A stretch of DNA of 64,000 nt from Toxoplasma gondii ME49 (taxonomy: Eukaryota > Apicomplexa > Conoidasida > Eucoccidiorida > Sarcocystidae): positions 1,202,747-1,266,746 of the forward strand of contig NC_031468.1 of assembly GCF_000006565.2 (NCBI RefSeq), written 5' to 3'. Shown in pieces: positions 35,901-47,238 of the stretch. The position numbers and the translations under genes are program-made. How positions within the stretch are numbered: position 1 is the first letter of the stretch; every line of letters starts with the position of its first letter. Below the pieces are notes generated by a model that ran no database searches, had not been told where the DNA came from, and saw only the letters and a list, made by a program, of their open reading frames with translations.

Positions 35901-37139
35901 CCGCTGCAGCATGTGCACTTGGAGTTCCTCCCGGTCTCCATATGCGCATGCACTCACGGCGTCGACCATCTCCTGCGAAGGAAAAAGGCGCAGAACACAC
36001 AAACGAGAGGGAGACGTGCAGAGAAAATACAGCGGAAGGGGCAAGATACCAGCGGAAGTAATGAAGCAGACAAAGGGGGGATAACGGAGGAGACAAAAGG
36101 CGGATTAAGGAGGAGCTTAAACGGGGCGACACTCATGCAGATGAGAAAACCCTCATACACGTATCGCGGCCTGCACATCCGAGTCACGTTTTCTGAAGTT
36201 CTTTGACAGGCCCACACGTTTACTTCTCCTCCATAGTCTCCCACTGCCTTCGCCATTCTCCGGTCTGTTGTCTTCTCGCTTCTCCGGCCTGTCTGACTCC
36301 TCTCACCTGGAGTGTGATGTGGATGCCTCCACTGCATGTCTCCTCGCCCTTGCGAGCGCCTTTCCCCGAGCAGGTCAGGTTCCCCAAATTCTTCAAGCCC
36401 CCTCGCGTGGAGGGCGCCGGCGTCTTGGAAGCAGCTAGCTGGCTGCTGCTGTCGATCTTCCCAGTTAAAAATCCGCTGCTGCTGTACCCGCGGCCCTGCA
36501 CTTGCTGCATGCGAACGACGTCCCGCAGAACTGGCAACAGAACCGACGCCGTGGGGTGCAGCACCGGCGGGAAGATCCGCAGGAAGGAGTGAAGCGAAAT
36601 GCGAGCTTTGGCTGGAGAAAACTGGTGAGGGAGAAACACAGACAGAAGCACGAGATGAACGGGCAGAAGCAGTGGCTATGAACTTGCAGAAGCCGAAAGA
36701 AGATGAGAGGGAAGACGCAGGAGACGATACATAGAAAATGAATGGAGGGGAGCAAAAGGATACCAGAGCCCCACGAACGACAGCCTAAAGATACATGACG
36801 GGGGACAGAAGTTGAGGCTACAAAAGGAAACACCATGATATTTTTAAAGCTTGTATACTAACGATGCTGGTTCGAATGTTCGCTGGAAACCTCTATAAAG
36901 AATCACGGACGACACAAAGCGAAGTATGCACGGGAAGCAGGAAGTGGAAGAGCCACGAAAATGTGAAGAGAGGATATACACGGAACGGGAAAGCGACAAA
37001 AGAACGAACGAGAAACAAGAGGACAACTTACTTCATTGAGACCAAAACTCGAAAGCAGCTCCTGAACCTCCTGCTGCGATAGGCGCTGATAGGACAGGGC
37101 CGGGGTGGCATGCGAGAATTTGGAGCTCGAATCCCCCAT
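29915..37139 (-). CDS. TLDc-domain protein, MEAK7/TLDC1-like, ten exons
   Basis: Exons: 37139-37032, 36621-36307, 35972-35803, 35131-34132, 33459-33265, 32988-32913, 32792-32687, 31693-31610, 31124-31012 and 30405-29915. They sum to 2658 nt (885 aa) with every junction in phase. The start MGDSSSKFSHATPALSYQRL recalls the MGNS-type N-terminus of MEAK7 (a possible N-myristoylation Gly2). Residues 37-197 are helical. Exon 4 is Ala/Gly/Ser-rich low complexity and ends in the hydrophobic segment LLWILQVLPVLPTLFVGAV. The TLDc domain (about 580-860) shows PWHRLYSSWKQGASFNRICS, APTVLVIKTKHGPVLGA, MGDANCFLFSLEP, NFVYINVKNQFY, GIGFGGQPGCFRLWLDD and VEVWGCGD. In MEAK7, TLDc supports lysosomal mTOR signalling; other TLDc proteins act on V-ATPase or oxidative stress. 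Which role applies here is open. A roughly 70-residue polar insert (about 755-823) interrupts the last part of the domain. Confidence 0.85.
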
Positions 37140-40100
37140 CCTCACTCTCTGTCTCGTTCGATTTCTCTCTCTTGTGTTCTAGCCTATCTTGCCAATTCCC
37201 TCGCCTGTCCCCTTTTTTCGCTCCTCGTCTTACAGCTCTTTTTGGCTGTTCTACCTGTGCTCTGTGCGACTCTCTCGTTTCTAGACGTTGGTTTCTGTCC
37301 TACAATCACCTGTCGATGCCTCCCCCTTCTCAGCAAGACGAGTTCCCGCGTCTCTCTCCAGTTGTCTTGTATTTTCTCTCGCTTTCAGTCTCTGCTTTCT
37401 GCCTCGCAGTCCCTAACTGCATCGGCGACGAAGAATTATCAAGTGCAGCATACGTCGCCTTTCTCACTGTCCAGAAGTCCCGAAAAATATAAAATGATGG
37501 TATCCAGTTGTCTGCCGGGTCTGGTCTCTGCTTCTTGGCGACTCTCTGTCTCCTTCACTTAAAACAACATCATCTGTGCTTCCTCTCTTCCTCCCCTTGG
37601 CGCTTTGCACGCGAGCAACGGAACATGTAGTTTAGATCGATGTATTGTGACAAACCAGGCCAGAAACAGACAACCTTCTGGAAATGTGATGGCAATCACA
37701 GAGTTAGGTCGGAAGGACGACGCACAGCCTTACCACAGAGACAGAGGGAGGGAAGGAAGGTGAAACAGAGGAAGGTAGAGCGAGTGAATGAAGAGGGAGG
37801 GAGGGAGGCAGAGGAGAAAGCGCGCAGTTGGCAGAGACAGGAACGAAACATCCAGAGATAGAGAAAGCAAAGAAGAGTTCCGCAGAATGCGTGGACAAGT
37901 GGGGGGAGAGCTGGGAGGCTGAGAAGGAGAGGAAGCGGCAAAACAACAGAAGAGAACGGGGAGAAAAGATTCGTCAGGAAGAGCATGAAGAGCACGCGGT
38001 GGATACATGGGGCGGCGGGACTCTGCAGGTTCCAGGACAGGTGAGTGCAGCCTTCCCTGAAGACCTACGATCCTTTTTCTGCCACGCGTTTTCTACAACT
38101 TCCTCCCTCGCAGAAAGACAGGAAAGCGTGGATGAACACGCATCTGCCCAGAGGTGAAGTTAAAAAGCAGAGCCTCGCTCTGGTTTCATCGCCAAAATAA
38201 AGACACACCAGAGAGACGCGCGACGCCCCCGCATCGCAGATGTGCAGAACCGGCGGCCACAGCTCTATCGCTACATGTATGAATAGAAGTAACAAAGAGA
38301 CCCTTCAACCGCGGCACATACACAGAGAGGAGTGTTTATGAATGCTTGGAGGAGGGGAAAGCGGGCCGCGCCGTGTTCACTGTTGCGGACTCTACGCTGC
38401 TTCTGAAAAGATGCAGGTGAATGGACCATGCGAGTGAAACAGCGGCACAGAAATAGCCGCGCACAAGATAGACGTGTGGTTGGCTGAAAAGAAGGCAAAA
38501 GAAGGACCAGTACAGGAACCTGACAAACCCGCCTTTTCTCGCAGAGAAGAGCGGATCCGTGAGCTACTACCCCCTAGGAGTCTGTGTCAAAAGGAACGCC
38601 CGAGCCCGGGCTCCGTTGACGGCGACCGCAGTAAGGAAAACGAAAAAAATGCCTCGGAAACTCGGCAGCACATCCGGTTCTTTCCTCCGCTAACCGCACA
38701 TGCAATCTGGAATACAGCTTCTCGCAGTTTCGACTGTCTGTCACCGTGCAAAACCTCGAAAAGTCCGCAAGTCTCGCATCCACCCTTCCTCGTGGAGTCA
38801 GCGAGCCACGCGATGGTTTAGTGGAAATTGCACGCGTGCAGCCGACGAAACGGGGATTGCAGACAGTTTAAAAAGCGGGTAAAAGCAGAAACGTGGCCTT
38901 TTGGTCGCTGTTGGCTGCACCGCAAACGCGTTACGGATTTCCCAGCGGAACAAAAGGCTACAGTGCCTCGACTCGGCCGGGAACCGCAAACAGCGTGTCT
39001 TTTCGACAGAAACGGTTGTCGAGGGCGACAGAGGCAAAAGGGAGCGACGGAAGACAGAGCGACTGACGGGATTCGAGGCGAACGCGAAGCGTGAACGCGA
39101 GCCAGGCAAAAAATGTTAGCTCTAAACAGAACTTTCTGTTATGGAAGAAGCGAGTTTTGGGCTTCGTTCCCGGTAAAATGTTACTACCCACCGAGTTTTC
39201 CCCAGTCGACAGCCTCGACCGTCCTTGTAGGCAGAAAAGAGACATGGCAAGAAGCGAAGAACCAGCTGGCTACATCCCGGGCGCGGTTCTTCAGCGATAA
39301 CGTGCGATTGAAAATTCCCACTTCCCTCGGGAGTTCTGCAGAGGGATCATTTCCCCTCTCAGACACGCTCGAAACTTGGAAAGAACACGCCAGACACGCT
39401 TCTCGACTTCTCAAAGCCTGCGGTTCTCTGCGACGGAGACAGGAGAGCCGCAAATGCACGCCAAGGACGCAACGTAAAGATTTGAATTATCAACGTCATT
39501 CTGACACATACTCGAAGCTGAACAAAGACAAACGAGAAAAGAGCAGACGCAGGCAGAACGGGAAACGCAGCCGATGCTGACGACGCCTGCCCGTACGCAG
39601 TTGCACATTCGCACGCGAGCCCGAGATACTTTCCGAAGTCGCTACACGCTACACTATAACTCTTTCCACCATTGAAAGCTGCCATTCAGTTACTTTTTCA
39701 TGTTATTATTGGGGGAGCGGCGATAGTGAACAACAGAAACACATCGAAAGAACCCGCACAACCGCCACCAAAGAGTCCTGTTAGCGTTTTAAGAAGACCT
39801 CGAGAACTTCGCAACAGCTTTCGACATTCTGAAGCAAGTAGTCAATTGTGTGCCTGTTGGAGTAACGGTGCGTACTGTGTCATTTAAACCGCCGTTCCTC
39901 AGCTCCAAGCTCGTGGGCCAGTGCTGCGAGCGCTGCTGTTTTTTCGCGCTCTGGTTGATCAACGCAAATCCAGCACTCGGATGTATTTTGCCACCAGATT
40001 AGAATCACGCAAGCGAGAGAGGCACATCTCTGGCTTTGTAGGCACTTTATGTCACTTCTGTCGTCGAGAGGGGTGAGGCGAGTGCAAAACTCCGTAAGCT

Positions 40101-42422
40101 AAACTGCCTAGAGACGAGTACGCGTTCCAAAGTAACTAGGTTTGTCTATTTGGGGGAATTTACTCTGTGTGAGGAGAGCTGTGATAGTGGAGGCAAGCAG
40201 GGCCATACACGCAGACGTCTTGCCCCCAGAATAATTCGCAGAGACAGGGACACTATATTACCTAGGGTACTGAAGATGACTACACAACTATGATATACAA
40301 GCAATGAAGTTCCTTAGGATTGCTCCGTGCTACGATTGATGTGCCCCATCACCCCAGCTGAGTGCTTATGACAGCTTTTAAGTTACACGTCTTCGTTGGC
40401 AGGCTAGAAAATCGACTGTTTGTTGCTGACGTAACATCGAGGCTGCTGCGTTTTGCATGAAATCTATGAATTCGCTCCGCTGAAAAGACGGCACGTTCAA
40501 CATTTGGGAGCACTTGCTCCCGGTTGTCCCACATCAGCGCGTCTGCGTACATTTATGTGAGTATCTGCGAAAGAATAGCTGCCCTTACTGGATGACTGGT
40601 TCAGGAAACAGCCCCAGAGCCCAAGCAAATGAAAATCGTCGGATCAGAGTCTCAGACGTACATCATTTTCTTTCGGGAGTGTTCGTAGGAGGGGGATTTC
40701 AAATGAACAGTCAGTGGGTTGCAAACTTGCAGCTTCAAATGGTGTTAGGCGGAAAAGCACAACGCCTCCAATGGTAAGGAAAAAAGCTTACAAGAGGACT
40801 TGTCACCGCTGAGAATCTACTGAGTATCGGTTCGTGGATGGTCCAGCTTTTTAAGTAAATTATGCCGGATGTCAGGATCTTTCCCACCCAACGACTATCA
40901 CAGTAATAAACTATTGTCGCTGGAGAGTTCCTACTTAGCTCTCAGGCAAACCATTCAAGGGTAAAGGCATCAGGAAGGACCTCACAGGGACAGTCTTGAG
41001 AACCATCGTACTGCGGGAAATAGTCTCAGACACGATCAAGAACAAACCTGCTTTAGGAGAGAGTTGCTGCGAGTTGGACTCGCGGTTTAGATCTTGACGA
41101 CATTTATTTAATGAATCCAAGAAGTGGGACATCGCTACGGTTTCAGTAGTGAGGCTGTCGCAGTTGAAATATTAGGGGGTTTAGTCGCAAATGGTCGAAC
41201 CGGTGGTCAGCGGACCGTGACTCTCGGATAATGGTGTTTTATCGTCAGGCATTTGTATATTTCTCGTTCCAAGCAAAAGAAAGCTTACCACTGCATCTAC
41301 GAACGTGTGCGACAGCTTAGTGATTCTGCCGTCGTCAGGCCTTCTGTATTGCTTAACTCAGCTACTTAGGAATTACGATTGATATGGCCCCCCAAAGCGT
41401 TCTACTGCATCGCGGTCCTGATAAAGAAGGCGCATGCACGCGTACATGCCCAGCAGACGTTGCTCATTTTAGGCATCGGTGTCTCTCCGTTATCTCTGGC
41501 ACCTGTCGAAATCTGCGCCAGTTTACATATCACTGCTGCCTATAAAAAGAACATTTCGTAGATAGCGGAGGAGCCCATCTGGTGTGCTCTGCTTCGTTAT
41601 CGAGGTACGCAGCAGCTCAGTGCCGTCTGTGTTTCACAGCGATCTTCGCCGGTTTATTGTCTGGTGGAAATTCATACGTATCCCTGTGTACAAGAACTCG
41701 CTAGATGACGATGACTGCCAATGGCAGTCCTTGCGTTCACTATTTCTGCCCCGTTCTTCTACCCTGTGTAAACGCTGATAGCTGTGTCATGCCACATTTC
41801 CCGATTTTGCGCCTCGACGGGGACGGTGAAAATTCATTTCAAATTTGGATGGCGCCATAGGCGATGAGTGTAGAACAGTAACTGCGACTGAAAAATTGTC
41901 TCCCTCTTTTCAGCTGTGTTGTTCCGTTTTCGCGCTAGATAGTCTTCCCCAATGTGCTTTTTTTTACGGATAGAAGTTTCTTTCTTGCCAAAAGGAGGAA
42001 AAGAAAGAAAGTACGTGCCACGAACCGATTCCTGTGTAACGTGACTAGCGGCGTCTTGGAAGGAGACAGTGTGACCTTCAAGGCCTTTGCCTTCATTTTT
42101 CTTCCTGAGGTCTTCCCCGGTTCAAGCGCTGCCTTTTCATTCCGTCCGCTTCGGACGTTTCTTAGGTGACACCCTCCCTTTCGTCAAATTTTTCCCTTAT
42201 GTCTCCTTTTACCTTCTTTCTGTCTCTCTACGCTGCCTTTCCCGCCCTCCCTCTTTGAGTTATCCCCCACATTTGACAAGATGTCGACAATTGGCTGGTG
42301 AGCTCGAGCAACTGTGAGCACTTACATCAAGCGTGATTTGTGTGTTTCAGAGCATGCGTACTCCACGCCGCTGTCCTTCAAGGTACCGCGCCCAGCCCTG
42401 AGTGCCCGGTGACTGAGGCAAA
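37140..42422. other. 5.3-kb divergent intergenic region
   Basis: It lies between the start codons of the TLDc gene (-) and the helical-repeat gene (+). 37140-37560 is pyrimidine-rich on the + strand and 37700-38000 is purine-rich. Past about 39600 the sequence is lower in GC with no long frame. I found no splice-consistent protein, RNA gene or structured repeat. It should carry two promoters and their 5' UTRs. Confidence 0.5.
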
Positions 42423-45400
42423 ATGCCTGCCTCGATGGTACTCCACAAATACGTTTGCAATGCAGTTTGCGGAGTAGGACATTTTATGTTCGGGAAGGAG
42501 GGAAGTCGAGCAAGTCTGCACGTGCTGCAGCCAGGTGTAATTACACTGAGTCCGACACTCCATCCGCCTGGTTCACCCGATGTTGATGCTTTTCCTTGGC
42601 CATATCCATTCAAAAGATGGAGACAGAAGACGCATGCTTTCCGGGATTTTTCCGTGCATCTCTCAATTCCTTTCTTCCCGGCGTCTCCTGTGGCGACAAC
42701 TCCCGCTCCGTTCTGTCGAACTGCAGGGAGGGGGACGGAAAATCAACAGATTTGCTGCAGTTCATTGCCCGCCGCACCCCTGACATCGCAACGACTCGTT
42801 GCTTGCTGGAACACCCATCCCTCCTGTCGAATGCAATCCGGCTTGGTTCCCTCTAGAAAAATCCGTTCCTTTTCTTCGGTAATAATATCCAAAAGCAGAA
42901 AAACCCAAGGAGCTGATGCTGGGGGACAGCAGTCGGCACGCGGCTCAGGAAGGAAACGGTATCGACGGGCAGTGAATGCCGGAGAAGAGGAAGGCGAGCG
43001 GAACGATGAACTCGGTGACGATGGACTTCCTCGGCTTGTGCGAAAAGCGGTTGAGGTACGGACACACCAAAATTCTTCTATTTGTGTCCTCACGACACGC
43101 CCGTTTCATGTGTACCTGTGTCATCACGAACTCTCTTCTCTGTTTTTACGTGCATTCGTTTTCACACGAACACCCTACATCAAGTATGCGGAGGCATGCA
43201 AGAAAGGGGATCTCCAGCGGGGAGAAGGGGTCAGGGAAGGACTGTTTTTTTCGTGGGTCTGAAAGGAGTGTGTCTCTGTTGTGGCACCGCATATTTTTCC
43301 TCGCCGCCATGGCACTCCTAGGGGAGCAAGGGAGGCACAGAACAGCAAGAGACACATATGTGAACTACTAAGGCAACATGGTTAGAAGGCACAAAGCGAT
43401 GCCTTATTCGAAGCTAGCCCTGGTCGAGAGTCCTAAATTACGGTGGACGGATCTGTATATAAGAGCTGTACAAGGCATGTCTGAGAAGCAAAGTAAACTC
43501 AGGTGTCCCACCATGGCTCTGCTTTCTCCTCGCTTCCACTCTAATAGATTGAGGGACGCACACGAAGGAGAATCGTGGTGACGGGCGTCCTGACCTCCCA
43601 AATGACACCCTACGCATCCCATATCCCCCGAAACACTTTCTAATCTGAATCTAGTTCGTCAATGTTTCTCGCAGTGAAGGGAATGTTTCAGTGCCCTGCC
43701 ATGTATCTATCTATCGATCTCTAGACAGAGAGAGACAACAAGGTGTCACTAGCGACGCTCCACGTTTCTCTGAACCCTGCTAGTTGCTTGCAGGTAAGGA
43801 ATGGCTCTGCGCTTCCCAGTGCATCGTGTTTTCCGTTTCTCAGTTCTGACTTTGCCATTGCGCCTCTGCCCTTCTCTTTGACTTTCCAGGCTTCTTTCTC
43901 CCCCCGTTCGTTCCCCATCTCTTTCTGGGAAGCACAAGCTGAGCAGGCGTTGCGTCTCCTTCCCTCCTTGCTGCCCTTCCACTTGGCATCTCTGCTTCTT
44001 GCGTACGCTCGGGCTGGTGTCCGTCACCCGCCTCTTGCAGCAGCGATCGTTCATCAGTTCGCTGAAATCTCGAGTCGACAGCGGTATCATCCGTTGCTTT
44101 TGTCTCCGCGTTCAATCGTGTATGCAAATGCGCTCGTGAGTAACGGAAAATCGAAGAAGCGTTCTGCGAAGCAGTGCTTGACAGGAGAGATAGAGGAAGA
44201 GCGGCAGCGCGTAGACTTTGCTGCGTTTTCAACCGTACTCCTCTCCCTCGAAAGACTCCATCTTCTTCACCACCCTCTTGTGCATGAACCAGCAGAGAGA
44301 CTCCAGTGTGTGCTTCTTCATCGGCTGCAGGGAGAGTGTGATTCGTTCAGTTTCCGCCACCTCAAGCGACTGATGTTGCTGCTCGCGAAACTCTCAGCAG
44401 TTGACAGCACGCGATGTTCACGGCGTGCGGATGGCAACCCCGCAGGCGGGACCAGTCGGGGACCTGCAGAGGGCAGACAATATTCGTCAACAGACATCCA
44501 GAGACTGCGCTACGAAGAAACCGGGTGTGAGGAGGGAGAAGTAAGACGCCCGCTCGAGAATCGAGCCTTCCTCGTGGAAGTCATGGTGGCAGCAGCCGAG
44601 AAGGCACTGGAAGCTGATCGGCCTCCAGCCGACGCAGTCAAGAAGGTGACCCTTGACGACAGAGAAATGTTCCCGGTTGTCTGGTGCATAACAAGATTTG
44701 ACCAAATGATTTTTTCCAAATTCGCTCGCAAACGCACGGATGTCTCGATGGGAGAAATTCCGTTGGGAGGCACTCCAAGTGAGGTTTTTCAATCCTCAGT
44801 TCGGCGCCGGGAAAGGACGCGCTCAGAGCAGGCAGACGAAGCGCACGAAACTCCGTCAAGAGACAAGACGTGTCCAGTGGATACGGAGGAAGATGATGGA
44901 TTTAGTTACAAGTTTGTTCTAGGTGGCATGTCCCATCATCACCCCGAGGACGAGCTAACAAAGGACGTGGTTGATATGTACATGCAAGCTCGTGCGAAGC
45001 TGCTAAGACGTGCCACTCAAGGTGTCCGGACGATCATCGTCTCAAGACTCCGCTGTGCGCCTCTGGATGCTGCGATGGTAGGAAGGCACCTACATAGATT
45101 GAGAGCATTGCCGTGCTGGTGAAACACGCCACACTGCAAGGCTGGAAACGCTCTGTTCGCCGTGCGATAGGTCCGCCGCGGTCTCCTATATTGCAGTGGA
45201 AAGTCAGTGAACCCTTTGTGCTTCGCTGGACAGCACAAGAGAAGTTCATATGTGTCCTTAAATGTTTATAAATGCTTAAGCAATTATTACGCTTTTGATC
45301 CTGGCTCCGGAAGAACCCAATACAAAGCTGCGTTGACTCTTTGGTACTCATACCTACTGGTGTGAGGTGTTCCGATACTCTTATCTTAGGATCTCATCTG

Positions 45401-46087
45401 TGTGTGCTTGCCAGCCCCTTTCCGTGTTGCTTTCCCTGTAGGCGCTGGACGCGTATCTCCTCTTCAAAGATCAATATATGAGCACGAAAACGGAGCATTA
45501 TTTTTCGTTTGTTGTGTCGAACGCCACCTTTGAGGAGCTTCTCACGCTTGCGGACGGTTTCAGACATTTACGCATTGCCCAGGAACGCGTATGGAATGTC
45601 TGGTGTCAGCAGGTTGAACGCCGCTTGTCGCTCCACGCGTGTCAAGACAGCAGCTGGGAAGACCGCAGAGATCCACCCCTTCGACCTCCATCGTTGGAAA
45701 CTTTGCAAGCGGTGCGTGGCTGGTTTCAACTGCTGGGCCGCCCCTGTCCGCTGATAGAAGCATTGCTAGCACAGGTGACCGTGAGGGCAGAACAGTAGAA
45801 GGGCGCTGCTCTCGAAACCATGTTTCCGAAATGTTCCGCCAGAGGGCGTCATGCAAGCCGTAAACGTCCAAAAAAAATACAAATGAGCTGAAGGAAGCGA
45901 CTACTTCTGTGGCAGCATATCTTGTCGCATGCGTTTTTTTAACAATCGTTTGGGCTACTTGCACACACTTTTAAAGTTAGACTGACTCTGTCTTGAACAG
46001 CGTGTCCGCGTAACAGTTTCGGAGAAAATGCCATTCCTACGGCTTCAAAAGAATGCCGGATTTTCAGGATGGATATCGCCTGCATGA
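42423..46087 (+). CDS. Helical-repeat protein, possibly organellar RNA-binding (HPR/FAST-like)
   Basis: Model: 42423-43055, 43890-45077, 45442-45774 and 46001-46087, all phase 0, giving 746 aa. From GLPRLVRKAVE at the end of exon 1 onward the protein is a string of amphipathic helices: AEQALRLLPSLLPFHLASLL then LAYARAGVRHPPLAAAIVHQ, FAAFSTVLLSLERLHLLHHP, and TFEELLTLADGFRHLRIAQE. This ~37-residue helical-pair style resembles the heptatricopeptide (HPR) and FAST-like repeats of apicomplexan mitochondrial or apicoplast RNA-binding proteins. I do not see a C-terminal RAP domain, so the assignment is by style. An acidic, probably disordered insert lies in the middle (about 440-560). Exon 1 is the weakest part: a second frame (about 42596-42856) is at least as protein-like, so the true N-terminus may use different splice sites. 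Confidence 0.55.
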
Positions 46088-47238
46088 GCGCAGTATCTTC
46101 GGCAAAGGCGGGACCACCGGAATATTTCGGAACACCACGGTGGCCTTCCAGCCTTACGCTGCCTATTCGAGTCTACCATGCTTGTCTCTAACACGTAGCA
46201 ATCCGCAGATATTCACTGCGGTGGTAGTAGCGTGCAGCGATGACTGTCCCGTCGAGGGTCTAATACGCCAGTCGCAGTGTTATCGAGGGTTGGAGACGGA
46301 CTACCTCGAAGAGCAAGGAAGCAGTTAACGGCTGATGAATCAGGTAGTTACTCTTCCTTTTTTAACGCCTGCAACCGCGTAGCAATAGTACCTGAAGTCG
46401 TTAACGGAGCAGTTGTAACTCAGTCACCGGCGACGTCTATTGTCTGCTTCTGCTTCTTGTGAGGAACGTCTCCAGATTTGCTGTCAACCATTAAAGCCCG
46501 CAGTTTATTCATAGTTACTTTATGGGAGGCTACAGATTACTAGACCCATGTGTGCTGCTGGACTGCACAGTCCTATTACACGGTGTGTTACGAATAGTCC
46601 CGGTGCTGCCTAACCACAAAGTTAACGAAGGACGAAATTAACTGTGTCGTAGGGAATATTGGGAATCGTCAGATGGGCGAACGAGCTATTGTTTAGTTGC
46701 CAGCACACGAAAGCGCAACTTCTGTGACTCCTGAACGTCGTGGCGCCCCTCGGCTTGCGTGCCACATGGGGGCGTTCAAGCCGACATCCAAGCATGCCGC
46801 ACAGCTCAACACAGCTGCCAATTAGAAGAAAAAATTGATTTGTTCGAAGGCGAGATACGCAAGCCCAGTTTTAAAAATCTTGTACGCCATGGCAGGCTGT
46901 TACGACGTAGCGGCAGTAACAAGACCAAAGTTACTTTGAGTAACTGTTGCAGTAAGATGCGGGTACACATGATAACATCAATGCCAAAGGAAAAGTGTCC
47001 AGAGAGTGTTCAACAGCACATGTACTGATAATCGCCAAACAAGTTCGTATGTGGTTTGACAGTATACGTACATAGTTATGTGGTGACCATAGGCAAGCAC
47101 CACATAAGCAGTGCTTGTGTAAAGATTGTTACGCCCTACATGTTATGCACATTTGCGTCTTGCTCCCAGCAGCTCGGAATAGCTTATGTGTTCTTTCTTC
47201 AGTTACTCGTTGTACTTCTTCTGGTGTGCTCTATCGTC
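46088..47238. other. Convergent intergenic region
   Basis: 1.15 kb between the stop codons of the helical-repeat gene and gene A. Short frames only. Nothing is supported. Confidence 0.5.
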
